Assembly: GCA_945897825.1 (NCBI GenBank)
Contig: CAMDGX010000009.1
Span: forward strand, 1 to 64,000
DNA: 64,000 nt
Direction: 5' to 3'
DNA from: Asaia bogorensis
Lineage (GTDB): Bacteria; Pseudomonadota; Alphaproteobacteria; Acetobacterales; Acetobacteraceae
Shown: piece by piece, positions 29,072 through 38,361 of the stretch
Layout: every line of letters starts with the position of its first letter
How positions within the stretch are numbered: the first letter of the stretch is position 1
The notes under the pieces: generated by a model
What the model saw: only the letters and a program-made list of their open reading frames with translations
What the model was told of the DNA's origin: nothing
Databases searched by the model: none
Translations under genes and position numbers: made by a program

Positions 29072-29824
29072 TCAGGCGGCCTTCGGGGCAGGCTGGGTGA
29101 TGGCACGGAACACGTCATCCAGCTTGCCCGAGGGATGCCGCTTCTCGAGCTCCGCCGGCGTCTCGTCGGCCAGCACGGTGCCGCGCGCGATGATGATCGC
29201 CCGCGTGCAGATGGCACCCACCTCTTCCAGGATGTGCGTCGAGATGACGATCGCCTTCTCCGGCGCCATCTGCTGGATCAGCGTGCGCACCTCGTGTTTC
29301 TGGTTCGGGTCCAGCCCGTCGGTCGGCTCGTCGAGCACCAGTACCGGCGGATCGTGCAGCAGCGCCTGCGCCAGCCCGACGCGGCGCTTGAAGCCCTTGG
29401 ACAGCGTCTCCACCGGCTGCAGCCGCACGCCGGCCAGCGTGGTCAGCTCGATCGCCCGCGCGATGCGCCGCCCGGCCTCCTTGCCACCATAGCCGCGCAC
29501 CGCGGCCACGAAGGCCAGGAACGCCTCGACCGTCATCTCCGGATAGGTCGGCGCGCCTTCCGGCAGGAACCCCAGCGTCCGCCGGGCGGCCACGCTGTCG
29601 GTCTGCACGTCATGGCCGCAGATGCGCGCGGTGCCGGAGGTCGGCGTCATGAACCCCGCCAGCATGCGCATCGTGGTGGACTTTCCGGCGCCGTTCGGGC
29701 CGAGAAACCCCAGCACCTCGCCGCGCGCGACGGTGAACGACACGTTGTCGACGGCGGTGAACGCCCCGAAACGCTTGGTCAGTCCCTCGATCTCGATAAG
29801 CGGGGCCTTGCTGTCGGCTGGCAC
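29072..29824 (-). CDS. ABC transporter ATP-binding protein
   Basis: A 250-residue ABC ATPase. Walker A is GFLGPNGAGKSTT (about residue 40), the signature is LSKGFKRRVGLAQAL, Walker B is VLVLDEPTDGLDPNQ, and the H-loop is VISTHILEEV, so it should be catalytically active. It drives the adjacent Gld-like permease from the cytoplasm. The GTG at 29824 is favoured as start because GGGGGACC lies 6-7 bases before it and the residues after it (ADSKAPLIEIEGLTKRFG) resemble family N-termini; an in-frame extension to 29914 looks unrelated. The gene is divergent from the membrane protein at 30090. Confidence 0.92.
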   Translation of the reverse strand: MPADSKAPLIEIEGLTKRFGAFTAVDNVSFTVARGEVLGFLGPNGAGKSTTMRMLAGFMTPTSGTARICGHDVQTDSVAARRTLGFLPEGAPTYPEMTVEAFLAFVAAVRGYGGKEAGRRIARAIELTTLAGVRLQPVETLSKGFKRRVGLAQALLHDPPVLVLDEPTDGLDPNQKHEVRTLIQQMAPEKAIVISTHILEEVGAICTRAIIIARGTVLADETPAELEKRHPSGKLDDVFRAITQPAPKAA

Positions 29825-30089
29825 GTTGGTCCCCCACACAATGACGGTGCGCGCCGGGAGATAGCGCAACGCGGGCGTATTGCAAGGACAAGCGCGCAGG
29901 GTTCCGCATGCCATGCCATTGATTCGTCGCGTGGACGGTTATAGTTCGGCCTAAGCAGGCATGTGTCGGTCGTCCCGCGCATCGGCGGGTGCCGCCGGAT
30001 CTGTCCGGAGTTTCAGCCGCGCGGCGCGGGGATGAAGCGTACGGCCGGCCTTGGAGACGCATCGCGGCCTCGACGTCGTCACGGACACC

Positions 30090-31634
30090 ATGCCGCCCTA
30101 CGCTGGATCGCCGGGCGCCAGCTGCAACCGGGAGGCATTGTTGGACTCAAGAGGCATCGAGCACGCCAAGCGTGTCATGGCGTTGGCCGCCATCGGCCTG
30201 ACGTTGCTGCCGTTCCTGCTGGTCGGGCAGCTCCCGCTGATCGACCTGCCCAATCATGTCGCACGCCTGGTCATTCGCGAGGATCTCCGGGCCGGCGGGC
30301 CGCTCTCGGCCTTCTACGAATGGCAATGGTCGCTGATGCCCAACCTGGCGATCGACCTGCTGAGCGTTCCCTTCTCGGGATTGATCGACCCGGAATTCGT
30401 CGTAACGGCGCTTGTGGTGCTTTCCGTCGCCAGTCTTTACGGCGGCGCCATCGCCATCGACCGCACGCTGAACGGCGCAAGGTGGGGCATGTCGATACTC
30501 ACCGGCGTGATCATGTTCCATGGCGCATTGCGCTACGGCTTCATCAACTACGTCATCGGCCTGGCTGTCGCGGTGCCATTGTTCGCGGCGTGGCTGCGGT
30601 GGCGCGGGCGTCTCGGAATTGGCGGTGTGCTGGCATTCGCGGCGGCCGGTTCGGTCGTGATGTTGATGCACATGTTCGCCTTCGGGCTCTATGCGCTGTG
30701 TGTTGCGGGATACGAGCTGGGGTTGCTGTTGCGGGAGCGGCCGCTCAGGGTCCTGGACCCCGGCCGCCGGTTGTCGCTCGCCGGCGTGGCGGCCACGCTG
30801 CTGGTGCCAGCGAGCATGGCGCTGATCGGACCGGCCTCGGACGCGGCGGCGATCATTCTTTGGAGCACGCCGAGATTCAAATTGGAGGCGATCCTTGCCC
30901 CGATATATTTTAGTCAACCTTATGTCGAGATAGCTCTCCTTGCAGCAATTGTATTGCTGTTTCTGACAGGAGTGTGGTCAAGGACAATTGATTTCAGCAA
31001 TATCATGGTGCCGACGATAGCGGTTCTGTTGTTCGCCCTTCTTGTCATGCCGCGCACATTGTTCGGGTCTACGTTCGCTGATTATCGCCTCCTCTGCGGG
31101 GCCGGGTTCTTCCTGATCGGGGGAGTGCGCATTGCACCCCGGTCAAGGCGCGTTGGATACATCGTGGCGGGCTGTGGCAGTGCCCTGTTGCTGGTGCGTG
31201 TCGGGAGCGTCGGCTTCGAATGGCAGGCCGCGCAGCCGTTCCTGCAGGAATACGGGACGGTGTTCTCCACCCTGCCGGAAGGGTCGCGCGTGCTCGTGCG
31301 GCGTCCCAGCCCGCCGTCGGTGGCCGTGGATCGCCGCACGGCCCTTGAGAGTATTGCCACGCTTCCGGGCGCCCGGAGCAAGGTTTTCGTCGGGCACACG
31401 TTCACGCTGCTGGCCCAACCGCTTCGCCTTCAACCCGAATATGAGGATTACCGCCACCTGTCGCCGGATCTGGAACCGCCTCTCCCACTGGCCAGCTATG
31501 ACTACCTCCTGTCGATGAACGGTTATCGCCCACCGGCCGGCGATCTCGGCTGCGTCAAGGAGGTTTCGTCCGGGATGACGTTCGTATTGTATCGAATTGA
31601 TGTTGGCTGCGCAGAATATAGACAGCTCCCATAA
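30090..31634 (+). CDS. Polytopic membrane protein, function unknown
   Basis: A 514-residue integral membrane protein with about nine to eleven predicted spans. Examples are LAAIGLTLLPFLLVG, VVTALVVLSVASLYG, YVIGLAVAVPLFAAW and MVPTIAVLLFALLVM. A soluble C-terminal domain of about 130 residues follows (from FEWQAAQPFLQEY). The layout, with an early LIDLPNHVARL loop after the first span, loosely resembles GT-C glycosyltransferase-like proteins, but no catalytic motif is convincing. Alternative starts are a TTG at 30051 and a TTG at 30141 with a strong GGAGG. The stretch at about 30900-31010 is very AT-rich for this genome (one 60-base line is 38% GC), which suggests mosaic origin. Confidence 0.7.
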   Translation: MPPYAGSPGASCNREALLDSRGIEHAKRVMALAAIGLTLLPFLLVGQLPLIDLPNHVARLVIREDLRAGGPLSAFYEWQWSLMPNLAIDLLSVPFSGLIDPEFVVTALVVLSVASLYGGAIAIDRTLNGARWGMSILTGVIMFHGALRYGFINYVIGLAVAVPLFAAWLRWRGRLGIGGVLAFAAAGSVVMLMHMFAFGLYALCVAGYELGLLLRERPLRVLDPGRRLSLAGVAATLLVPASMALIGPASDAAAIILWSTPRFKLEAILAPIYFSQPYVEIALLAAIVLLFLTGVWSRTIDFSNIMVPTIAVLLFALLVMPRTLFGSTFADYRLLCGAGFFLIGGVRIAPRSRRVGYIVAGCGSALLLVRVGSVGFEWQAAQPFLQEYGTVFSTLPEGSRVLVRRPSPPSVAVDRRTALESIATLPGARSKVFVGHTFTLLAQPLRLQPEYEDYRHLSPDLEPPLPLASYDYLLSMNGYRPPAGDLGCVKEVSSGMTFVLYRIDVGCAEYRQLP

Positions 31635-31687
31635 GTCTTGAACGGTGCCGGCGAAGATGGGCAACGTGCGCTGCGCAGGTCGCCGGC

Positions 31688-33745
31688 CTACCCCGACTGC
31701 AGCGTCCGCACCGCCGCCCCGCGCTCGAACAGCGCCAGCAGCAACCGCACCGCCGCCCCGCGCTCGGTCTTAAGTCCGGGGTCCTTCTGCACCAGCAGTT
31801 CCGCGTCTCGCCCGGCCATGTGCAGCAGGTCCTCGTCGCGCTCCAGCACCGCCAGTCGCCAGCCCGGCATCCCTGACTGGCGCGTGCCCAGCAAATCCCC
31901 GCCGCCGCGCAGCCGGAAATCCTCGTCGGCGATCACGAACCCGTCCTCCGTGTCGCGCAGCAGCAGCAGCCGGTGCTTGGCGGTTTCCTGCAAGCCGTCG
32001 GCATGCAGCAACAGGCAGAAGCTCTCGGCACTGCCGCGCCCCACCCGCCCGCGCAGCTGGTGCAGCTGCGCCAGCCCGAACCGCTCGGCGTGTTCCACCA
32101 CCATCACGGTTGCCTCCGGCACATCCACCCCGACCTCGATCACCGTCGTGGCCACCAGCACGCGGGTGCGCCCCGCCGCGAAGTCGATCAGCGACGCCTC
32201 GCGCACCGCTGTCTCCTGCCGCCCATGCGCGAGCCCGACGATCGGTCCGAAGTACTGCGAGAGTTCCGCGAACCGGGCCTCGGCATTGGCGAGGTCGATC
32301 GCCTCGCTCTCCTCCACCAGCGGGCATACCCAATACACCCGCGCCCCTTCATCCAACTTGCGCCGCAACGCCTCCACGATATCTGGCAGCGTCGACAGCG
32401 AATGGATCGTGGTGCGGATCGGCTGCCGCCCTGCCGGCTTGCCCGCCAGCCGGCTGGTCTGCATCTCGCCCCACTGCGTCAGCAGCACGGTGCGCGGAAT
32501 GGGCGTCGCCGTCATCACCAGCACATCGGTCGCCGTCCCCTTCGCCCCCAGCGACAGCCGGTGCTCGACGCCGAAGCGATGCTGCTCGTCGATCACCGCG
32601 AGCCCGAGGTCGCGGAACTCCACCCCTTCCTGGATCAGCGCATGCGTGCCGACCACGATCGGCACCGAGCCGTCCGCCAGCCCCGCCAGCACCCGTGCCC
32701 GCGCCCGCCCGGTCACCGACCCGGTCAGCAACTCCACCGGCACCGGGCAGATGCGCGACAGCGTGCGCAAATGCTGGCGCGCCAGCAACTCGGTCGGTGC
32801 CATCAGCGCCGCCTGCGCCCCCGCCTCCACCGCCGTCAGCATCGCCAGCGCCGCCACCAGCGTCTTGCCCGCTCCCACGTCGCCCTGGAGCAGCCGCAGC
32901 ATGCGACGGGGAGAGGCGAGGTCCGCATCGATCTCCGCCAGCGCCGCCACCTGCCCCTCGGTCAGCGCGTGCCCGAATGTCGCCAGTGCCTGCCGCCGCA
33001 GCGCCCCGTCCCCGGCCAACACGCGCCCCGGCCGCGCCCGCACCCGCCGCCGCAGGATCGCCAGCGCCACCTGGCCCGCCAGCAGCTCATCATAGGCCAA
33101 CCGCCGCGACGGCTCGGGCCCCGGAACCGCGCTTGGCGTCTGGACCGCCTGCAACGCCTGGGCAAACCCCGGCCACCGCTCGCGCCGCAGCAGCGCGGCA
33201 TCATGCCATTCCGGCAGCGACGGCACGCGCGACACCGCCTCGGCCACTGGCTTGCGCAGGTGATACCCGAACAGCCCCGCCGTCAGCGGCCACACCGGCT
33301 CCACCCCCGGCATCTGCTCCGCCCGGTCGGCCGGTACCACGAAATCGGGATGCGGCATCTGCCGCCCCTCGCCCCACCGGCCGGAGACGAGCACCCGCGC
33401 GCCCACCGGCAGGCGGGCGGCCGGATAGCGGTTGAAATACACCAGCTCCGCGAACCCGCTCCCGTCGGTCACCCGCACCTTGGTCGGCTGGCGGCTGCTG
33501 CCGGGCGGCTCGATGCCGACGACCTCCACCTCCAGCGTCGCGACCTCCCCCGGCGCCGCATCGCGGATGCGCCGGCGCACCCGCCGGTCGATGTAGCTGT
33601 CGGGCAGGTGGAACAGCAGGTCCACCACCCGCCCGCCGCCCGCCACCTTCGCGATCAGCCCCGACAGGGCCTCGCCAACCCCGCGCAGCGACGTCAGCGG
33701 TTCGAACAGCGGCGCGAGCAAAGCCGCGGGCTCAGGCGCCTGCAC
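31688..33745 (-). CDS. recG: ATP-dependent DNA helicase RecG
   Basis: A 685-residue SF2 helicase that remodels stalled replication forks and Holliday junctions. The N-terminal wedge includes TSLRGVGEALSGLIAKV and a DLLFHLPDSYIDR segment. The helicase core has Walker A LLQGDVGAGKTLVAA, the DExH-type LAVIDEQHRFGVEHR, the TATPIPRT motif and the C-terminal QLRGRVGRGSAES. The length fits the family. The GTG at 33745 gives the expected N-terminus and overlaps the end of pyrF by 14 bases. Placed next to sdhE and mfd, as in many alphaproteobacteria. Confidence 0.95.
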   Translation of the reverse strand: MQAPEPAALLAPLFEPLTSLRGVGEALSGLIAKVAGGGRVVDLLFHLPDSYIDRRVRRRIRDAAPGEVATLEVEVVGIEPPGSSRQPTKVRVTDGSGFAELVYFNRYPAARLPVGARVLVSGRWGEGRQMPHPDFVVPADRAEQMPGVEPVWPLTAGLFGYHLRKPVAEAVSRVPSLPEWHDAALLRRERWPGFAQALQAVQTPSAVPGPEPSRRLAYDELLAGQVALAILRRRVRARPGRVLAGDGALRRQALATFGHALTEGQVAALAEIDADLASPRRMLRLLQGDVGAGKTLVAALAMLTAVEAGAQAALMAPTELLARQHLRTLSRICPVPVELLTGSVTGRARARVLAGLADGSVPIVVGTHALIQEGVEFRDLGLAVIDEQHRFGVEHRLSLGAKGTATDVLVMTATPIPRTVLLTQWGEMQTSRLAGKPAGRQPIRTTIHSLSTLPDIVEALRRKLDEGARVYWVCPLVEESEAIDLANAEARFAELSQYFGPIVGLAHGRQETAVREASLIDFAAGRTRVLVATTVIEVGVDVPEATVMVVEHAERFGLAQLHQLRGRVGRGSAESFCLLLHADGLQETAKHRLLLLRDTEDGFVIADEDFRLRGGGDLLGTRQSGMPGWRLAVLERDEDLLHMAGRDAELLVQKDPGLKTERGAAVRLLLALFERGAAVRTLQSG

Positions 33746-34448
33746 GCATCTCGGCCAGGATTGCCCGCGCCGCCGCCGCCGGATCGGCCTGCGCCACGAT
33801 CGGCCGCCCCACCACCAGGAAGTCCGACCCGTCGCGGATCGCCTGCGCCGGTGTCGCCACCCGCTTCTGGTCGCCCACATCGCTGCCCGCCGGCCGGATG
33901 CCCGGGGTGGCGATCAGCAGCGGCGATCCCGCCGCCGCGCGCAGCGCCTCCGGCCGGTCCTCCGGCGAGGCGATGATCCCCGCGCACCCCGCCTGCGCCG
34001 CCTGCCGCGCCCGGCGCGACACCAGCTCCGAAACACCCATCCGATAGCCGATCTCGGCCAGGTCGCCATCGTCGAGGCTGGTCAGCACCGTCACCCCGAA
34101 CACCATCATCCCGCTCCCGGCCGCCCCCTTCACGGCCGCGGCCATCACCGCCGGTTCCGCATGCACGGTCAGCAGGTCCACCCCCCGCTCCGCCGCCCGC
34201 GCAGCGCCGACCTCCACCGTCTGCGGAATGTCGTGCAGCTTGGCATCCAGGAACACGCGCTTCCCCGCCGCCTTCAGCTCCGCCAGCAGCGCGTCGGCGC
34301 CGGGCGAATACAGCAGCCAGTAGCCGACCTTGTAGAACGACACCGCATCGCCGATGCGCGCCACCAGCCCGCGCGCCGCATCGATCGTCGGCACGTCAAG
34401 CGCCACGATCAGCCGATCTTCCATCGCGGCGGGGCGGGCAGGGGGCAT
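33732..34448 (-). CDS. pyrF: Orotidine 5'-phosphate decarboxylase
   Basis: A 238-residue TIM-barrel enzyme catalysing the last step of UMP synthesis, OMP to UMP. The catalytic motif DxKxxDIPxTV is intact (FLDAKLHDIPQTV, about residue 70). DRLIVALDVP and FYKVGYWLLYSPG at the N-terminus, and IATPGIRPAGSDVGDQKR with VVGRPIVAQADP near the C-terminus, are standard. The ATG at 34448 has an AGGAG site 8 bases upstream; a second ATG at 34424 is possible. The last 14 bases overlap recG, an arrangement that probably couples their translation. It is divergent from sdhE, 146 bases away. Confidence 0.95.
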   Translation of the reverse strand: MPPARPAAMEDRLIVALDVPTIDAARGLVARIGDAVSFYKVGYWLLYSPGADALLAELKAAGKRVFLDAKLHDIPQTVEVGAARAAERGVDLLTVHAEPAVMAAAVKGAAGSGMMVFGVTVLTSLDDGDLAEIGYRMGVSELVSRRARQAAQAGCAGIIASPEDRPEALRAAAGSPLLIATPGIRPAGSDVGDQKRVATPAQAIRDGSDFLVVGRPIVAQADPAAAARAILAEMRAGA

Positions 34449-34594
34449 GGCGGGACTCCTGGCGACAACGCGCCGGTTGTACGGGCTGGGCCGCCGACGC
34501 AGCAACCCGCCTTTGCGTCCACCGAATGCATTCCGCGATGGAATCCCGCGCATGACGGGCTGCAACCCGCCGCGCGAGGGCGTATGGAACCGTC

Positions 34595-34885
34595 ATGCAC
34601 TCCGACGACTCCACCGCAACCCACCTCCGCCGCCGCCGTTTGCTCTTCCGGGCCACCCATCGCGGCACCAAGGAGAACGACCTGATGATCGGCGGCTACG
34701 TCGCCGCCCGCCTCGCCACGCTCACCGATGCCGAGATGGACGCGCTGGAGGCGGTGATGGAACTGCCCGACACCGACCTCGCCGACTGGCTTACCGGCCG
34801 CCGACCGATCCCGCCGGAGGCCGACAGTCCGACCATGCGCGCCATCTTGGACTTCGTGGCCTCCGGCGGAGCCCATTCGCCATGA
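34595..34885 (+). CDS. sdhE: FAD assembly factor SdhE (succinate dehydrogenase assembly factor 2)
   Basis: A 96-residue SdhE/DUF339 protein. The RGxxE-type motif HRGTKENDLMIGGYV, near residue 23, is the hallmark that helps attach FAD to the SdhA flavoprotein of succinate dehydrogenase. The remaining helices (LTDAEMDALEAVMELPDTDLADWL, then TGRRPIP) are typical. It acts in the cytoplasm. The stop overlaps the mfd start by four bases (ATGA), so mfd is likely translated by coupling. The start codon is preceded only by a weak GGAA. Confidence 0.93.
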   Translation: MHSDDSTATHLRRRRLLFRATHRGTKENDLMIGGYVAARLATLTDAEMDALEAVMELPDTDLADWLTGRRPIPPEADSPTMRAILDFVASGGAHSP

Positions 34886-37800
34886 CCATCACCCTCCACG
34901 GCGCGCCCGAGGGGTGGGATGCCGTCCTGCTCGCCCGCCGCGTCACCGAGCATAAGGGTCCGCTGGTCCACGTCGCCCGCGACGATGCCCGTATGGCCCG
35001 CATGTCCGAGGCGCTTTCCTTCTTCGCCCCGGATGCGGAAATCCTGCGCTTCCCCGCCTGGGACTGCCTGCCCTACGACCGCGTCTCGCCGAACCCCGAG
35101 CTGGTCAGCGAGCGCATCGCCACCCTCTCGCGCCTACTCGAACCCGCCCAGGGCACCCGCATCGTGCTCACCACGGTCAATGCCCTCGTCCAGCGTGTGC
35201 CGCCCCGCCACGCCTTCCACGGCGGCAGCCGCAGCGTCAAGCGCGGCGACCGCATCCGCCCGGAGGAACTCGCCGGCTTCCTGGAAGCCAACGGCTACGG
35301 CCGCGCCGCCACCGTCATGGAACCCGGCGAGTTCGCCATCCGCGGCGGCATCATCGACATCTTCCCCTCCGGCGTGCCCGAACCCCTGCGCCTTGACCTG
35401 TTCGGCGACGACATTGAGGACATCCGCAGCTTCGACCCCGCCTCCCAGCGCAGTGGCGCCAAGGTCGACCGCCTCGTCCTGCGCCCGGTCTCCGAGGTGT
35501 TCCTCGACAAGGAGAGCGTCGCCCGCTTCCGGACCGCCTGGCGCGAGCTTTTCAGCCCGGCCGCCGCCACCGACCCGATCTACCTGTCCATCTCCGAGGG
35601 CCGACGCCATCCAGGCATGGAACACTGGGTGCCGCTGTTCCACAGCACCATGGAGACACTACTCCACTACCTCCCTGGGGCGTCCATCAGCCTGGACAAC
35701 CAGGCGGACGAAGTTCTCGCCTCCCGCCTGGAGATGGTCGCCGACCACCACGAAGCCCGCCGCACCTTGCCGCGCGACGGCGAAACCCCTTACCGCCCCC
35801 TCCTGCCCGACCGCCTCTATCTCGACCGCGCCGCCTGGGACGCCATGCTCGGCGCCGGCCCCAGCTTCACCTTCAGCCCCTACGGCCGCCCCGACGGCGC
35901 CGAGGCGCCCGACGCCGGCGCCCGCCCGGCCCCAATCTTCGCCCAATCCGGTGCAGGACCCGGCATCAACGTGTTTGACCAGCTCAAGGCCCAGGCCGAC
36001 CGCTGGACCACCGAGGGCAAGCGCGTCGTCGTCGCCGCCTGGACCAGGGGCTCGCGCGAACGCCTCGCCAACCTGCTGCGCGAACACGGCTTCAAGGCGG
36101 AATCCGCCGATGGCTGGGCCGCCACCCGCAAGTTGCCGCGCGGCCAGGTGGCGCTGGTCACTCTCGGCCTCGAACGCGGCTTCCTCGCCGAGGACATCGC
36201 GCTGGTCTCCGAACAGGACCTGCTCGGCGAACGCATCTCCCGCCCGCCGCGCCGCCGCAAGCGCGCCGACCAGTTCATCGCCGAAGCCACCGAAATCGCC
36301 GAGGGCGACCTCGTCGTCCACCAGGACCACGGCATCGGCCGCTACGACGGCCTCGTCACCCTCCAGGTGAACAACGCCCCGCACGACTGCCTACGCCTGC
36401 TCTACGACGGCGGCGACAAGCTGTTCCTGCCGGTCGAGAACATCGAGATGCTGTCGCGCTTCGGCAGCGAATCCGCCGGCGTCGGGCTGGACAAGCTCGG
36501 CGGCGCGTCCTGGCAGGCGCGCAAGGCCAAGATGAAGTCGCGCATCCGCGACATGGCCGGCGAACTCATCCGCATCGCCGCCGCCCGCCGCCTGCGCGAG
36601 GCCGACGCGATGATGCCGCAAGAAGGCGCGTGGGACGAGTTCTGCGCTCGCTTCCCCTTCGCCGAAACCGAGGACCAGACCCGCGCCATCTCCGACGTGC
36701 TGGAGGATCTTGCCTCCGGCCGCCCAATGGACCGCCTGATCTGCGGCGATGTCGGCTTCGGCAAAACGGAAGTTGCCCTGCGCGCCGCCTTCGTCGCCGC
36801 CATGGCCGGCACCCAGGTCGCGGTCGTGGTCCCAACCACGCTGCTCTCCCGCCAGCATTTCCGCACCTTCTCCGCCCGCTTCGCCGGCCTGCCGATCAAG
36901 GTGGTCCAGCTCTCGCGCATGGTCGGCACCAAGGAAGCCGCCGAAGCGCGCGCGGGCCTGGCCGACGGCTCGGTGAACATCGTCGTCGGCACCCACGCGC
37001 TGCTGTCCAAGAGCGTCACCTTCAGTTCGCTGGGCCTGCTGATCGTCGACGAGGAGCAGCATTTCGGCGTTGCCCACAAGGAGAAGCTGAAGGCGCTCAA
37101 GGAGGACGTCCACGTCCTCACCCTCACCGCCACCCCCATCCCCCGCACGCTCCAACTGGCGCTCACCGGCGTGCGCGAGATGAGCCTGATCGCCACCCCC
37201 CCGGTCGACCGCCTTGCCGTGCGCACCTTCATCATGCCGTTCGACGGCGTCATCATCCGCGAGGCCCTGCAGCGCGAGCGCTTCCGCGGCGGCCAGGTGT
37301 TCTGCGTCGTCCCCCGCATCGAGGACCTCGACCGCATGGCCACCCGCCTGCGCGAGATCATTCCCGATGCGCGCATGATCCAGGCCCATGGTCGCCTCGC
37401 GCCCACCGAGCTCGAACGCGTCATGACCGAATTCGGCGACGGCAAGTACGACATCCTGCTGTCCACCAACATCGTCGAATCCGGCCTCGACATGCCGGCG
37501 GTGAACACGCTGGTCATCCACCGCGCCGACATGTTCGGCCTCGGCCAGCTCTACCAGCTCCGCGGCCGCGTCGGCCGCGGCAAGCAGCGCGGCTACGCCT
37601 ACCTCACCTGGCCCCCCACCCAGCGCCTCTCCGCCGCCGCCGAGAAGCGCCTGGCGGTGATGCACACGCTCGACACGCTCGGCGCCGGCTTCACCCTGGC
37701 CAGCCACGACCTCGACATCCGCGGCGCCGGCAACCTGCTCGGCGACGAACAGACCGGCCACATCCGCGAGGTCGGCATCGAGCTCTACCAGCAGATGCTG

Positions 37801-38319
37801 GAGGACGCCGTCGCCGAACAGCGCGCCACCAAGGGCCGGAAGAAGGCGCTCGACCGCGACTGGACGCCGAACATCAACCTCGGCCTGCCCGTCCTGATCC
37901 CCGAGACCTATGTCCGCGACCTCCCCGTCCGCCTCGGCCTCTACCGCCGCATCGGCGCGCTGGAGGACGACGCCCAGAGCGAAGCCATGGCCGCCGAGCT
38001 GGTCGACCGCTTCGGCGCCCTGCCGGAGGAGGTCGAGAACCTGCTCCAGGTCGTCGGCCTCAAACGCCAGTGCCGCGCCGCCGGCGTAGAAAAGCTGGAC
38101 AGCGGCCCCAAGGGCATGGTCCTCGGCTTCCGCGGCAACGCCTTCTCCAACCCCGCCGGCCTCGTGCAATGGCTCGCCAGCAAGGGCAACACCATCCGCC
38201 TGCGCCCGGACCACAAGCTGGCCATCGTGCGCGACATGCAGGTCAGCGAACGCATCCGCGTCGCGCGCGATCTTGTCGGGAACCTGGAGAGGATCAACCG
38301 GCAGGCGAAGGCAGCGTAA
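34882..38319 (+). CDS. mfd: Transcription-repair coupling factor Mfd
   Basis: A 1145-residue SF2 translocase. It removes RNA polymerase stalled at DNA lesions and recruits UvrA. The N-terminal UvrB-homology region (LHGAPEGWDAVLLARR to HGGSRSVKRGDRI) is followed by the RNA-polymerase-interaction domain (GDLVVHQDHGIGRYDGL). Then comes the motor with Walker A ICGDVGFGKTEVALRAA, LLIVDEEQHFGVAHKEK and LRGRVGRGKQRGYAY, the TRG segment, and a C-terminal D7 domain from about residue 1010. The length agrees with the family. The gene ends in a purine/pyrimidine-rich region separating it from a convergent sensor kinase. No frameshift is seen. Confidence 0.97.
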   Translation: MTITLHGAPEGWDAVLLARRVTEHKGPLVHVARDDARMARMSEALSFFAPDAEILRFPAWDCLPYDRVSPNPELVSERIATLSRLLEPAQGTRIVLTTVNALVQRVPPRHAFHGGSRSVKRGDRIRPEELAGFLEANGYGRAATVMEPGEFAIRGGIIDIFPSGVPEPLRLDLFGDDIEDIRSFDPASQRSGAKVDRLVLRPVSEVFLDKESVARFRTAWRELFSPAAATDPIYLSISEGRRHPGMEHWVPLFHSTMETLLHYLPGASISLDNQADEVLASRLEMVADHHEARRTLPRDGETPYRPLLPDRLYLDRAAWDAMLGAGPSFTFSPYGRPDGAEAPDAGARPAPIFAQSGAGPGINVFDQLKAQADRWTTEGKRVVVAAWTRGSRERLANLLREHGFKAESADGWAATRKLPRGQVALVTLGLERGFLAEDIALVSEQDLLGERISRPPRRRKRADQFIAEATEIAEGDLVVHQDHGIGRYDGLVTLQVNNAPHDCLRLLYDGGDKLFLPVENIEMLSRFGSESAGVGLDKLGGASWQARKAKMKSRIRDMAGELIRIAAARRLREADAMMPQEGAWDEFCARFPFAETEDQTRAISDVLEDLASGRPMDRLICGDVGFGKTEVALRAAFVAAMAGTQVAVVVPTTLLSRQHFRTFSARFAGLPIKVVQLSRMVGTKEAAEARAGLADGSVNIVVGTHALLSKSVTFSSLGLLIVDEEQHFGVAHKEKLKALKEDVHVLTLTATPIPRTLQLALTGVREMSLIATPPVDRLAVRTFIMPFDGVIIREALQRERFRGGQVFCVVPRIEDLDRMATRLREIIPDARMIQAHGRLAPTELERVMTEFGDGKYDILLSTNIVESGLDMPAVNTLVIHRADMFGLGQLYQLRGRVGRGKQRGYAYLTWPPTQRLSAAAEKRLAVMHTLDTLGAGFTLASHDLDIRGAGNLLGDEQTGHIREVGIELYQQMLEDAVAEQRATKGRKKALDRDWTPNINLGLPVLIPETYVRDLPVRLGLYRRIGALEDDAQSEAMAAELVDRFGALPEEVENLLQVVGLKRQCRAAGVEKLDSGPKGMVLGFRGNAFSNPAGLVQWLASKGNTIRLRPDHKLAIVRDMQVSERIRVARDLVGNLERINRQAKAA

Positions 38320-38361
38320 GGAAGAACCTTCTTTTTCCGAAGAAAGAGAGCCACTTCCTTC
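38320..38361. other. Purine/pyrimidine-rich gap with weak hairpin between mfd and kinase
   Basis: The 42 bases between the mfd stop and the convergent histidine-kinase stop contain TTCTT and AAGAA arms (about 38329-38344) around a short spacer. The surrounding text resembles the otsA/SBP hairpin at 44323-44346 (AAGAAGC and CTTCCTT pieces). It may be a degenerate bidirectional terminator. The stem is short. Confidence 0.35.

Noticed and set aside
30051-30140. Longer start (TTG at 30051) for the polytopic membrane protein
   Set aside because: The added residues have no membrane or signal character; the true start may even be later, so 30090 is a compromise.
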